Below are positions 8,359-17,720 of a stretch of DNA of 64,000 nt, piece by piece. Position numbers and translations under genes: made by a program. This DNA comes from Bacteroidaceae bacterium (GTDB lineage: Bacteria; Bacteroidota; Bacteroidia; Bacteroidales; Bacteroidaceae): positions 62,001 to 126,000 of the forward strand of contig JAFYNL010000024.1 in NCBI GenBank assembly GCA_017548075.1. The letters run 5' to 3'. The first letter of the stretch is position 1. Every line of letters begins with the position of its first letter. The notes under the pieces were generated by a model that was given only the letters and a program-made list of their open reading frames with translations, did no database searches and was not told where the DNA came from.

Positions 8359-9810
8359 ATGACCAAAAAGAAAAGATACAAAGCAACGGCAAAGGATTGG
8401 ATCAAGGCGATTATCGCTATCGCACTCTTTATTGCGTTCCTCTATTGGGTGGATGCTTGGTGGGGACTCATAGTTGTTCCCTTCATCTTCGATGCCTATG
8501 TTACTCGTCTCATCCCTTGGACTTGGTGGAAAGATGCAGAGAATCCTGTTGTCAGAACTGTGATGAGTTGGGTTGATGCCATCGTCTTCGCCCTCGTTGC
8601 AGTCTATTTCGTGAACATCTACTTCTTTCAAAATTACACGATTCCATCGAGTTCTTTGGAGAAGAGCCTGCTTGTGGGCGACTATCTTTTAGTGAGCAAG
8701 ATGAGTTATGGCCCAAGAGTTCCGCAGACTCCTCTGCATATGCCGCTCTGCCAACACACCCTTCCTTTCGGAGGAAAAAGCTATATCGAGTGGCCGCAAT
8801 GGAAGTACAAGCGCGTAACTCCCAAGCCTGTTGAGTTAAATGATATCGTCGTCTTCAACTATCCTGCAGGCGACACTATCGTTTCCAACGTTCAATATCA
8901 GACGGAATACTATGCTATGTGTTATGGTATAGGCACTCAACTCTATCGACAACAAACAGGTACGGAGGCTCAGCCGCAAGAGATGTCACCTCAGGACCAA
9001 CGCCAATATTACAGCACAATATATGAACTTGGTCGTCAATATGTGCTCCATTCACCACAGGAATTCGGCGAGGTGGGTTGGAGACCAGTTGATAGGCGCG
9101 AGAACTATGTGAAACGTTGCATCGGATTGCCTGGTCAAACGCTCGAAATCCGCGATAAGATTGTTTATCTCGACGGCAAAGAGAACCCTGCAGCCAAGAA
9201 TGTTCAGTTCAATTATCATGTTGATCTGCAGACAAGCTATTTGCCTGAGAATCTGATTCACGAGCTTGGTTTGAGTATGAGGGATGTTGATTCCATGTAT
9301 CGAACAGGCGAGATTCCTTTGACATCCGAGGCTAAAAAGGCTTTGGAGCAGCATACGGAATATGTGATGAGCGTTACCCCTATCGTGAACAACGAGACAG
9401 GAGGACTCTATCCGCAGAATGCTTATACTGGTTGGACTTGCGACAATTACGGTCCTATCTGGATTCCCAAGAAGGGAGAAACTGTGAAGTTGACTGAAGA
9501 GAACTTTGCCATCTATGAGCGTCCCATCAGAATTTATGAAGGAAACGACTTGAAGATAACTCCTGAAGGCGAGATCTTTATCAATGGAAAACAGACGAAC
9601 GAGTACACATTCCAGATGGATTACTATTGGATGCAAGGTGACAATCGTCATTGTTCCGCAGATTCTCGCTATTGGGGCTTCGTTCCTGAGGATCATATCG
9701 TAGGCAAACCCATCTTCATCTGGCTGAGTACTGATGCCGACAGACCTTGGTTTAGCGGTCATCATATTCGATGGAATCGCCTATTTTCGCTGGTTGACAA
9801 CATCAAGTAA
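8359..9810 (+). CDS. lepB: signal peptidase I
   Basis: The 483-residue type I signal peptidase removes signal peptides at the membrane. Two or more membrane segments precede the catalytic part (about residues 16-50 and 68-90). The nucleophile is Ser99 in IPSSSLEKSL, where the usual motif is PSGSM. The general base is Lys252 in NYVKRCIGLPG, and the GDNRHCSADSRYWGFVP box follows near residue 433. A large insert of about 130 residues between Ser and Lys regions explains the length. It sits between dapB and the WbqC gene. Confidence 0.93.
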   Translation: MTKKKRYKATAKDWIKAIIAIALFIAFLYWVDAWWGLIVVPFIFDAYVTRLIPWTWWKDAENPVVRTVMSWVDAIVFALVAVYFVNIYFFQNYTIPSSSLEKSLLVGDYLLVSKMSYGPRVPQTPLHMPLCQHTLPFGGKSYIEWPQWKYKRVTPKPVELNDIVVFNYPAGDTIVSNVQYQTEYYAMCYGIGTQLYRQQTGTEAQPQEMSPQDQRQYYSTIYELGRQYVLHSPQEFGEVGWRPVDRRENYVKRCIGLPGQTLEIRDKIVYLDGKENPAAKNVQFNYHVDLQTSYLPENLIHELGLSMRDVDSMYRTGEIPLTSEAKKALEQHTEYVMSVTPIVNNETGGLYPQNAYTGWTCDNYGPIWIPKKGETVKLTEENFAIYERPIRIYEGNDLKITPEGEIFINGKQTNEYTFQMDYYWMQGDNRHCSADSRYWGFVPEDHIVGKPIFIWLSTDADRPWFSGHHIRWNRLFSLVDNIK

Positions 9811-9819
9811 TTCCCTAAA

Positions 9820-10377
9820 GTGCTTCTTCCCTGCTGCTATCTTTCTCCAATATCCCATTATAGTGCGTTCTTTCATGCAGATGAAGTTCGCCTCGAAGTG
9901 TGCGATCATTTCACGAAACAAACGCTTCGCAACCGATGTTGGATAGATAGTCCGTCTGGAGCGCTTGCCCTTACAATTCCAGTTGTTAAGGAAGAGGGGA
10001 AGACACCTTTGCGAGATATCCGCATCAGCGAACATGGGAATTGGCGACACAGGCATTGGGTAGCGCTTGAAAGCAGTTACAGGCAATCTCCTTTCTTTGA
10101 GTATTATGCCGATGATTTCGCGCCTTTCTATGAGAAGAAATGGACGTTTTTGGCCGATTTCAACGAGGATTTGATGTCTCTCATCACTTCTTTGTTGGAT
10201 ATTCAAAAGCCTATCTCCCGTACTTCGACTTATGAAGGTGACGCTTTCAACCAGTTGCCCGAGTTCACGCCAAAGCCTTACTACCAAATGTTTGCTCAGC
10301 GTCATGGGTTCCTTCCTGATCTGAGTATAGTCGATTTGCTCTTTAATCAAGGGCCGGAGGGAGTGTTATGGCTGTAA
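9820..10377 (+). CDS. WbqC-like family protein
   Basis: The 185-residue protein has a WbqC-like N-terminus (LLPCCYLSPISHY) and the LRDIRISEHGNWRHRHWVALESSYRQSPFFEYY core. WbqC proteins are linked to polysaccharide gene clusters; the reaction is not established here. A GTG start at 9820 is used because it aligns with the usual start of the family and no ATG lies nearby. Its 3' end overlaps the next gene by 10 nt. Confidence 0.85.
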   Translation: MLLPCCYLSPISHYSAFFHADEVRLEVCDHFTKQTLRNRCWIDSPSGALALTIPVVKEEGKTPLRDIRISEHGNWRHRHWVALESSYRQSPFFEYYADDFAPFYEKKWTFLADFNEDLMSLITSLLDIQKPISRTSTYEGDAFNQLPEFTPKPYYQMFAQRHGFLPDLSIVDLLFNQGPEGVLWL

Positions 10378-11954
10378 CTTTTCATGCTCTTCCGAATAGT
10401 GTTAGCGAGGTTCTTCCGCCTGAACAATTCACTTATCCGTTCTGTTACGAACCTCATCCTCTTTGTGTTGCTGCGGCAAATGAGGTAAGACAATTTGTTG
10501 AGGAGCAAAAGGAATGGAACGACGAAGTTTCCAAAGGCAAGATGTTCGGTGTTTTGGTGGCAAGAAAGGGAGATGAGATGGGCTTCCTCGCAGCATTCTC
10601 AGGCACTTTGAATGGGAAAACGCAACACTCTTATTTCGTCCCTCCAATATTCGATCTCATGGCTCCAGGCTGTTATTTTCAGCAAGAAGAGGCAGCCATA
10701 AGTACCATCAACAGGCAGATAGAAGCATTACCTTTGCAGCCAAGTCCGCTTCGTGAACAGATGGAAGAGGAGCTTTCTGCCTGCAGAAAACAGATGCAAC
10801 AAAGTAAGGCGAAACGCGATTACCTTCGTCAAACTCTTTCAGAAGAAGCGTTGAAGGAGCAAGAACCGTTGCTTATTCGAGAGAGTCAGCATGAAAAAGC
10901 GGAGTTCCGAAGGCTGAAAAAGATGTGGGAGGAGCGAGTTTTTGCTGATGAAGCACCACTTCGCGAACGCCAGAAACAAGTGCAACAGTTGCAACAAGAG
11001 CGTCATGAACGCAGTATTGCTCTGCAGAAATGGTTGTTCACGAAGTTCACTTTCCTTAATGCTTTGGGTGAAGAAAAGAGCCTTCTCGACCTGTTCTATC
11101 CCTCAATTCCTCCTGCTGGGGCAGGTGAATGTTGCGCCCCCAGACTCTTACAAGCCGCTTATAAAGAGGGATTGCAACCGCTTTGTATGGCCGAGTTCTG
11201 GTTGGGTGCGTCCCCAATCGACGAGATAAGACACGAAGGTCATTATTATCCTGCTTGCAACAGAAAATGTCGTCCTATCCTCCGTCATATGCTTGAAGGG
11301 CTTGATGTGGAGGCCAATCCTTTGTTGAAAGGCAGTCAACTCCTCTCCCAACTACACATTATATATAATGATGGCGAGTTGGCAGTTGTGAGCAAGCCTG
11401 CTGGAATGCTTTCCGTTCCTGGTAAAGATGACCTTCCAAATGTGCAAGATGTGATAAAAACCGCCATTTCATCGGCAAAAGGACCACTTATTGTGCATCG
11501 ACTCGATATGGATACAAGCGGTTTGATGCTTGTCGCTTTGACCGAAGAGAAGTATCATGAATTGCAGAATCTCTTCCTTCATCGACGCATCAAAAAGGTT
11601 TATCATGCTCTTTTGGAACGCGAAATGCCAGTTGGAGAAGAAGGGAAAATCAGCCTTCCATTGAGGCCTGACTTCGATGATCGCCCTCGTCAAATGGTCG
11701 ATAAGGTGCATGGAAAGCCTGCCGAAACGCATTATCGAGTGCTCGGAAACAAGGATGGTCATGCTCTTTTGGAGTTTTCTCCAATTACTGGCCGCACCCA
11801 TCAGTTGCGAATTCATTGCGCTCATCCACAAGGACTTAACAATCCGATTGTTGGCGACAGACTTTATGGAAAACCAGCTGAAAGGCTTATGTTGCATGCT
11901 TACAGTATTACACTAGAAGGAAAAACATTTGAAGATGAAGAAGATATTACTTGA
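10368..11954 (+). CDS. RluA-family pseudouridine synthase with long N-terminal extension
   Basis: The C-terminal 200 residues form a pseudouridine synthase: VVSKPAGMLSVPG, the catalytic Asp in VHRLDMDTSGLML (near residue 379), and TGRTHQLRIHCAHP. The first 330 residues are an extension: a mixed N-terminal part containing FLAAFSGTLNGKTQHSYFVPPIFD, then a strongly predicted coiled coil (about 115-215), then a CCAPRLLQAAYKEGLQPLCMAEFWLG segment. Large RluA relatives of this build occur in other bacteria, but the RNA target is not known to me. It overlaps both neighbours. Confidence 0.88.
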   Translation: MAVTFHALPNSVSEVLPPEQFTYPFCYEPHPLCVAAANEVRQFVEEQKEWNDEVSKGKMFGVLVARKGDEMGFLAAFSGTLNGKTQHSYFVPPIFDLMAPGCYFQQEEAAISTINRQIEALPLQPSPLREQMEEELSACRKQMQQSKAKRDYLRQTLSEEALKEQEPLLIRESQHEKAEFRRLKKMWEERVFADEAPLRERQKQVQQLQQERHERSIALQKWLFTKFTFLNALGEEKSLLDLFYPSIPPAGAGECCAPRLLQAAYKEGLQPLCMAEFWLGASPIDEIRHEGHYYPACNRKCRPILRHMLEGLDVEANPLLKGSQLLSQLHIIYNDGELAVVSKPAGMLSVPGKDDLPNVQDVIKTAISSAKGPLIVHRLDMDTSGLMLVALTEEKYHELQNLFLHRRIKKVYHALLEREMPVGEEGKISLPLRPDFDDRPRQMVDKVHGKPAETHYRVLGNKDGHALLEFSPITGRTHQLRIHCAHPQGLNNPIVGDRLYGKPAERLMLHAYSITLEGKTFEDEEDIT

Positions 11955-12651
11955 TGTTCACACTCACACCATTATGAGCGGACATGCTTATAGTTCTTTG
12001 CAGGAAATGGTGACTGCCGCTCAGCAGAAAGGCCTTGATATTCTGGGGATTACGGAGCATGCTCCAGGTATTCCCGGAACTTGCGATCCTATCTATTTTC
12101 GCAACCTTCATGTAGTTCCTCGACAAATGGGAAGACTTCGTCTCTTGCTTGGAGCGGAGTTGAACATCTTGGATACGAAGGGAACGCTCGACCTCGATGA
12201 GTCCTATTACAAACGGCTCGACATTCGAATTGCCGGCATTCATCTGCTTTGTTGGGAAGGTGGGACGATTGAGGAAAATACCGATGGAATGCTGGCTGCC
12301 ATAAGAAATCCGTGGACGCAAATCATCTCCCATCCTGGCGACGGAACTGCCGAACTCCTTTTCGAGCCGATTGTTTTGGCTGCGAAGGAAACGAAGACGC
12401 TTCTCGAGATTAACAATAGCAGTCTCAATCCCAATAGGAAGAAGGATTCGGCTCTCGTCAACAACCTCGAGATTCTGCGTCTTTGCAAGCGATACGAAGT
12501 GCCGATTATTCTGGGAAGCGACGCACATATCAGCTTCGATATTGCCGATTATGGCTTTATTTGGTCGTTGTTAGCGGAGACGGAATTCCCTGATGAACTC
12601 ATTGTGAACTATGATGCTGACCGCTTTCTGCAGATTCTCGAACAAAGATAG
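11935..12651 (+). CDS. PHP-domain phosphatase (YcdX-like)
   Basis: The protein begins MKKILLDVHTHTIMSGHAYSS and has the metal-binding HTH, GITEHAPGIPG and GSDAHISFDI motifs of small PHP phosphoesterases similar to YcdX. The ATG at 11935 is chosen; an in-frame TTG at 11929 would add two residues. The start lies inside the 3' end of the pseudouridine synthase gene, so translation is probably coupled. Substrate unknown. It is the last gene of the dapB operon. Confidence 0.88.
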   Translation: MKKILLDVHTHTIMSGHAYSSLQEMVTAAQQKGLDILGITEHAPGIPGTCDPIYFRNLHVVPRQMGRLRLLLGAELNILDTKGTLDLDESYYKRLDIRIAGIHLLCWEGGTIEENTDGMLAAIRNPWTQIISHPGDGTAELLFEPIVLAAKETKTLLEINNSSLNPNRKKDSALVNNLEILRLCKRYEVPIILGSDAHISFDIADYGFIWSLLAETEFPDELIVNYDADRFLQILEQR

Positions 12652-12659
12652 CTAAGGTC

Positions 12660-12772
12660 GTTGGAAAACAACTGCAGTTACGTTGGCAAACGTAACACGT
12701 TAACTTTGCAATCGTAACACGTTAACTTTGTCAACTTAACTCGTTAAGTTTGCGATTTAACCACGTTAACTT
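12660..12772. repeat. 22-bp TAACNNGTTA array, copy B
   Basis: Cores are at 12693-12702, 12715-12724 and 12737-12746, with a fourth one-base-longer core at 12758-12768. The terminal unit (TAACTGCAG on the minus strand) is at about 12668-12680. The array lies between the convergent PHP and QueG genes and supplies the QueG stop codon. Confidence 0.92.
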
Positions 12773-13671
12773 TTCGACTCTCTGCTTTTCAGCCAACGCT
12801 CGATATTGCGTTTCAGTCCGTCATACTTTGCCCGCTTGACGGCAGAACCCTTGAAAAGCGAACGATATTGCTCTTCCGTAAGCTCTTCCCAATCGTTTGG
12901 AGTCATCTTGAGAAGCGCTTCTGAAGGCTGAAAAGCGGCTTCTTCGGTAGGCTTCGACTCAGCAAATTGTGGGGTTGCTCGCATACATCGGTCACAACCA
13001 TAAAAAGTTCGTTTGAGCTGAATCTCTTCCGAAAGGGGCCCTCTATGTTCGATGGTTTGATAGCTGAGACACAGCCTTGCATCAAGACCTTCTGGCGTAA
13101 GTGCCGGACAAAGCTTTGTCCATCCTTCTTCTTCGGGCAGAGAATCGGGTAGAGGAGCATCGTAATGATCCGCTTCTTGCGTGAGAAAAAGCTCGCCAAG
13201 AAATACTGTCGGACCATATCCGGGCACAGAAACGAGGCCACTTTGCGTAAGAACTCCTATGCCGCTTCGCCAAGCCCAATACCGCTCTAACACGGGGGCA
13301 GTATCGACAAAACATCGTCCTTCAAGCCCGCATTCCTGCATAAGTTGAGTCATTCGACTGCGCATAACATCATGATAATCTTGCCCTTGCGCATAAAGAC
13401 TAATGCCGGATTGGTGGTTTTCGGGCATGAAGTTCATAGCAAGACTGACGATTGTCTTCACTCCAGGCACAAGAAGATCGGGCTTAAGACGCATTTCGAC
13501 GTTCCTTTCAAGGTAGTCCATCTCGCCATAAAGGCCGAGTTCCAACCAATGACGAAAGCGTTTGGCAAACGATTCGGCTACCGGTTCCGCCTTAGCAAAG
13601 CCGCAATTAGCAAAGCCCAAACTAAGTGCTTGGGCTTTGATGTCTTTGCTATTCAATAACGCCGAACTCAT
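12766..13671 (-). CDS. queG: QueG-like epoxyqueuosine reductase missing one Fe-S ligand set
   Basis: QueG reduces epoxyqueuosine to queuosine in tRNA with cobalamin and two 4Fe-4S clusters. This 301-residue protein keeps the fold markers, including Asp123 in CFVDTAPVLER, LFLTQ and DARLCLSYQTIEHRG. Of the eight cluster cysteines, four remain: Cys188, Cys201, Cys226 and Cys229. The CxxCxxC triplet before Cys188 is gone (PDSLPEEEGWTKLC), and the last CP is TP at residue 233. By the ferredoxin-like ligand pattern, the lost four are those of one cluster and the kept four those of the other. The stop codon lies in repeat array B. It overlaps the deacetylase gene by 23 bp. Confidence 0.85.
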   Translation of the reverse strand: MSSALLNSKDIKAQALSLGFANCGFAKAEPVAESFAKRFRHWLELGLYGEMDYLERNVEMRLKPDLLVPGVKTIVSLAMNFMPENHQSGISLYAQGQDYHDVMRSRMTQLMQECGLEGRCFVDTAPVLERYWAWRSGIGVLTQSGLVSVPGYGPTVFLGELFLTQEADHYDAPLPDSLPEEEGWTKLCPALTPEGLDARLCLSYQTIEHRGPLSEEIQLKRTFYGCDRCMRATPQFAESKPTEEAAFQPSEALLKMTPNDWEELTEEQYRSLFKGSAVKRAKYDGLKRNIERWLKSRESKS

Positions 13672-14269
13672 ATCCTTCCTGCTTTAGCCAAGCAAGTATC
13701 TCGGGTAAGGCATGCTTGAGCTTATCTATGCTTTTGAGCGAGTCGTGAAATGTAATGATGCTCCCGTTTCGAGTGAAGCGTTTGACATTGTTGATCACAT
13801 CCTCTTCGGTAAGAAGTCGGCTGTAATCTCGAGTCACAACATCCCACATAACAACCTTGAAACCGCAATGTCTCAGTACTCGATACTGCACCATTCCAAT
13901 CCATCCATGAGGTGGACGAAAGAGTTTGGTTTGGAGAATCTCGTTGGCTTTCACAATGTTTGAGAGATAAGTCCAAGGTGTATGACGAGCTCCCGAAAGA
14001 TGATTGTGTGTGTGATTGCCGATTCGATGACCTCGAAGCCGTACTTCATCGACCAGATGAGGATACTTAGCAGCATTATCTCCCACCATAAAGAACGTTG
14101 CCTTTGCTTCGAAACGGTCCAAAGTATCGAGGATGAAAGGTGTCGCCTCTGGAATTGGACCGTCGTCGAAGGTAAGGTAAACAGCCTTCTTGTCTGGGTT
14201 TATCCGCCATAAAGCATGGGGATAGAACCAACGAAACACTTTTGGAGGCTGCTCTATGAACATAGGCAA
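13649..14269 (-). CDS. polysaccharide deacetylase (NodB homology domain)
   Basis: The 206-residue protein carries the carbohydrate esterase 4 motifs: LTFDDGP at about 31-37, HTHNH at about 81-85, RPPHGW, and WDVVTRDY. It probably deacetylates an N-acetylated glycan such as peptidoglycan or an exported polysaccharide. No signal peptide is obvious. It lies 6 nt after the DUF2723 gene and overlaps queG, making a three-gene operon. Confidence 0.9.
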   Translation of the reverse strand: MPMFIEQPPKVFRWFYPHALWRINPDKKAVYLTFDDGPIPEATPFILDTLDRFEAKATFFMVGDNAAKYPHLVDEVRLRGHRIGNHTHNHLSGARHTPWTYLSNIVKANEILQTKLFRPPHGWIGMVQYRVLRHCGFKVVMWDVVTRDYSRLLTEEDVINNVKRFTRNGSIITFHDSLKSIDKLKHALPEILAWLKQEGYEFGVIE

Positions 14270-14275
14270 TCGGAC

Positions 14276-17200
14276 TTACAACGAGTCTTCTTCGTCTTCT
14301 TCGTAGTCGGAGGAATCGTCTGCATCATCCATACCGACACTACCATAGATGCGAGCTTGGAGAAGTTGGTTGTAGAGGTCGAGTTTCTTAGCAAGTTCCA
14401 ATGTCTTAACACTACCGGCACTTTCCAAAATTGCAATGGCACTATGCATCTGATACAGAGAGGACATGCAGTTTCTTTCGCTGAGAAGAAGCGTCTTAGT
14501 GGGAAGGTTCAGATACCATTCAAGGTATTCTGATGCCGTATTTGCAACAGAATAAGCGATGTCGCAGGCTTCTTTCTTCTTGCCCAAAGTGTTGCAAACT
14601 CGTGCCAAATCAAGCGAGCCACTACTATAACTGTGTGGTACAGCGCTTGGAGGAATGACCTTTTCGACCTTCTCCACCACTTTGGCTGCCTTATCGAGTT
14701 TGCCTTCTTGAACAAGGCGAGTAGCCAGTTGCGAGAAGATTCGGCGGTGAGTTGAGCACATTCGAGTCACAGTCTCATCAAGATAAATGCCGGGTTTGTC
14801 GATACCTCCAAAGGTAAAGCGATTCATGAGGTTCTCGTACATCTTCTCCGTATCGATGTCTTTTCCGCTCTTCTTCGTGTTGAATGGTGTGATACGATAG
14901 GCCAGACCTTCTTGCACGAAGTAGTCATCGAGGTGACCATAATTGTCTGGTCCGACTGTCATAGCCACATAAATCGGTCGTTCCCAATTGCATTGTGCAA
15001 TCATCTCATACATCATCATCTCACTCTTATAGACGGCTCTCTTGCCTTTCAGGCTGATGTGCATTTTGTCGGGAATGCTGTCATCTGCCATCATCATGCC
15101 GCTTCGACGAACTGCTTCCTTGTCGATAGAAAGTACGATACTGTCGGTCGGAATGAATCGCAAGTCAGGATTGTCGTTGAGAACCCACTTGTCGATGATG
15201 TTCTTAAGCTCGTATGGATCGTCGCCAAGCAGTTGATGAAGCATGACGGGATCATCCTGATAGGACTCGATAAGACGTTCAAGTGTGCCTGGACGAACAG
15301 AAGTTCCTTCGCGAGTGCCTGCCACATATTGCAATCTGCTCCAATGAATTGGTACTGCAGGAGAGTCGTAGGCAGGACGTTTCATTTGGTCGATATACCA
15401 GTCTGTCTGCAGATATGAGAGGTTGCAGACGCGAGCGTCGGTTCGGAAGCCTTCCGTTTCTTGTGCATACCACAAGGGGAAGGTGTCGTTATCGCCATTT
15501 GTATAGATGATGGGGAAGTTGTCTTTGTCGAGAGATTCCAGATAGTTGCGACCGAAATCTCTGCAAGTATAACGTCCGCTTCTATCGTGATCGTCCCATG
15601 TCTGCCCAGCCATTTGTATGGGGACAAGTACGCAAAGGCAGGAAAGAACTGCACAAGCCATTTCATTCTTCAGAAGTTTCTTCAAATAATAGGCAATGCC
15701 TGCAACTCCCAGACCTACCCAAATGGAGAACGCATAGAAGGAACCTGCGTAAGCATAGTCTCGTTCACGAGGTTGCATCGGCGTTTGGTTGAGGTAAAGC
15801 ACTATGGCAAGACCAGTCATGAAGAAGAGGAAGAAGACAATTCCGAACTGCTTTTCACCCTCATTGTCCTTGAAGAGTTGCCAAAGCAGGCCAATAAGTC
15901 CGAGCAACAAAGGCAGGCAATAGAAGACATTATGTCCTTTGTTCTCTTTAAGTTCACTAGGCAATTTGCTTTGATCACCCAGTCGCATATTGTCGAGGAA
16001 CGGAATGCCTGTAATCCAGTTGCCGTGTTCCCATTCTCCATTTCCTTGGATATCATTCTGCCTTCCTGCAAAGTTCCACATAAAGTAGCGCCAATACATG
16101 AAGTTAACTTGGTAACTAAGGAAGAAACGAAGGTTCTCGAACTGAGTCGGCGTCTTTATTTGAACCATATCTCCACACCTTTCATAGCTCTTGACGGTTC
16201 CCTTCACTCCACCCATCCAACTCTCGTAAGCGGACGAATGTTGCTCGCTATACATACGAGGGAAGAACATGTTTTGCTGATAGACATAGTCCGTCTTATA
16301 GCGCTGAATCTCGTAACGATCGGGCTCTTCAGGCGTTTGCTTTTCCTTTCTCTGATAGACAGGAGCACCCTTTTCGCTAACAGGAACACAGTAGTTCCCG
16401 TCGGGCTTGAGCAGGACTTGGCTGGTGTAAGCTGGACCATAAAGCAGTGGGCGGTCACCATATTGCTCGCGACTCAGGTAAGTTCCCAAGGTGAAGATGT
16501 CTTCGGGAGAGTTCTGGTCCATCGGCGTATTAGCAGAGCTACGGATAACGATGACTGCATACGAACTGTAGCCAATCATTATCATGAGCATGCAAAGCAG
16601 AGAGGTGTTCATCAGTCGAGCAGAGACGATGGGCTTTCCTTCTTTCTTCCAGCGAAGAGCGAAGTAGAGGAGAGCCAGCACAATAACGCCAAAGATAATG
16701 CTCGTCCATCCGTAACCATAGAAAGGAATACCCAACATACCTACACTCAGCAGATAAGAGAGAATCATTCTGTTGCGGCTCTTCTGCTTGATGGTCTCCC
16801 AAATGCTCCAAAGCACGATGCCTACAAGCAATGCGATATACACAATAACGCCTGTATTGAAAGGCATACTTAGGGTGTTGACGAAGAGAAGTTCGAACCA
16901 ACCGCCAACTTTCACAATGCCTGGAACGATGCCATAAAGTACGGCTGCAATGAGAAGTCCGCTGCCGACCAACGAGAGGAGGGCTCCCTTCATTGTGGCA
17001 TTCTTCACCTTTTTATAATAAAAGATGAGGACGAGGGCAGGCAGGCAGAGCAAGTTCAAGAGGTGAACACCAATACTCAAGCCAGTCAGATATGCAATGA
17101 AGATAAGCCAACGATCGCTACCAGGCTCGTCTGCATGGTCTTCCCACTTGAGCATCAACCAGAAGACGACTGCCGTGAAAAGGCTACTATAGGCATAAAC

Positions 17201-17635
17201 CTCGCCTTCTACCGCGCTAAACCAGAAAGTATCGCTGAAGGTATAGACCAGAGCTCCTGTTAGGGCGCTTGCCTCTACTGTAATGAGTTGGGCAAGATTC
17301 TGCACTCTTCCGCTCTCTCCAACCAGTTTTCGAGCCAGATGACTAATGCTCCAGAACAGGAACATAATGCAGGCTGCACTGAAGAGAGCACTCATCATAT
17401 TGACCATCAACGCGACTTTTGTCGGGTCGTTCACAAATTGAGTGAAAAGATTGGCGGTCAACATGAAGAAAGGTGCCCCAGGTGGATGACCGACTTCAAG
17501 CTTATATGCTGTCGTGATGAACTCGGGGCAGTCCCAGAAACTTGCCGTAGGCTCTACTGTGCTGCAATAGACGTAGGCCGCGATGGCGAATGTAAGCCAA
17601 CCCATCAGGTTGTCCACAAGTCTGAAATGTTTCAT
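14276..17635 (-). CDS. DUF2723 membrane protein (GT117-type glycosyltransferase)
   Basis: The 1119-residue protein begins with the DUF2723 signature: TVEPTASFWDCPEFITTAYKLEVGHPPGAPFFML at about residues 26-60, followed by ten or so membrane segments up to about residue 680. The rest is a soluble, partly helical-repeat-like domain ending in an acidic tail (DDADDSSDYEEDEEDSL). DUF2723 proteins resemble O-mannosyltransferases and are grouped as GT117; a role in protein O-glycosylation is inferred. The DPPG/HPPGAP acid patch typical of GT-C enzymes is present. It is the first gene of the operon with the deacetylase and queG. Confidence 0.9.
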   Translation of the reverse strand: MKHFRLVDNLMGWLTFAIAAYVYCSTVEPTASFWDCPEFITTAYKLEVGHPPGAPFFMLTANLFTQFVNDPTKVALMVNMMSALFSAACIMFLFWSISHLARKLVGESGRVQNLAQLITVEASALTGALVYTFSDTFWFSAVEGEVYAYSSLFTAVVFWLMLKWEDHADEPGSDRWLIFIAYLTGLSIGVHLLNLLCLPALVLIFYYKKVKNATMKGALLSLVGSGLLIAAVLYGIVPGIVKVGGWFELLFVNTLSMPFNTGVIVYIALLVGIVLWSIWETIKQKSRNRMILSYLLSVGMLGIPFYGYGWTSIIFGVIVLALLYFALRWKKEGKPIVSARLMNTSLLCMLMIMIGYSSYAVIVIRSSANTPMDQNSPEDIFTLGTYLSREQYGDRPLLYGPAYTSQVLLKPDGNYCVPVSEKGAPVYQRKEKQTPEEPDRYEIQRYKTDYVYQQNMFFPRMYSEQHSSAYESWMGGVKGTVKSYERCGDMVQIKTPTQFENLRFFLSYQVNFMYWRYFMWNFAGRQNDIQGNGEWEHGNWITGIPFLDNMRLGDQSKLPSELKENKGHNVFYCLPLLLGLIGLLWQLFKDNEGEKQFGIVFFLFFMTGLAIVLYLNQTPMQPRERDYAYAGSFYAFSIWVGLGVAGIAYYLKKLLKNEMACAVLSCLCVLVPIQMAGQTWDDHDRSGRYTCRDFGRNYLESLDKDNFPIIYTNGDNDTFPLWYAQETEGFRTDARVCNLSYLQTDWYIDQMKRPAYDSPAVPIHWSRLQYVAGTREGTSVRPGTLERLIESYQDDPVMLHQLLGDDPYELKNIIDKWVLNDNPDLRFIPTDSIVLSIDKEAVRRSGMMMADDSIPDKMHISLKGKRAVYKSEMMMYEMIAQCNWERPIYVAMTVGPDNYGHLDDYFVQEGLAYRITPFNTKKSGKDIDTEKMYENLMNRFTFGGIDKPGIYLDETVTRMCSTHRRIFSQLATRLVQEGKLDKAAKVVEKVEKVIPPSAVPHSYSSGSLDLARVCNTLGKKKEACDIAYSVANTASEYLEWYLNLPTKTLLLSERNCMSSLYQMHSAIAILESAGSVKTLELAKKLDLYNQLLQARIYGSVGMDDADDSSDYEEDEEDSL

Positions 17636-17668
17636 TCCTTATTTAAGCGTCTAATGTAAAATTGCGTG

Positions 17669-17699
17669 CAAAGGTACGAAGAACCCGACACAAAACAAA
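17669..17699 (-). promoter_or_regulatory. promoter of the DUF2723 operon
   Basis: On the minus strand TTTG at 17696-17699 is followed after 19 nt by TACCTTTG at 17669-17676, an exact match to the Bacteroidetes promoter. It ends about 34 nt before the DUF2723 start. Confidence 0.8.
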
Positions 17700-17720
17700 A
17701 TAAATTAAGTTATTTTAATT

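Noticed and set aside
15461..16873. 470-codon plus-strand frame opposite the DUF2723 gene
   Set aside because: Antisense shadow of a recognised gene, low-complexity translation and no promoter.
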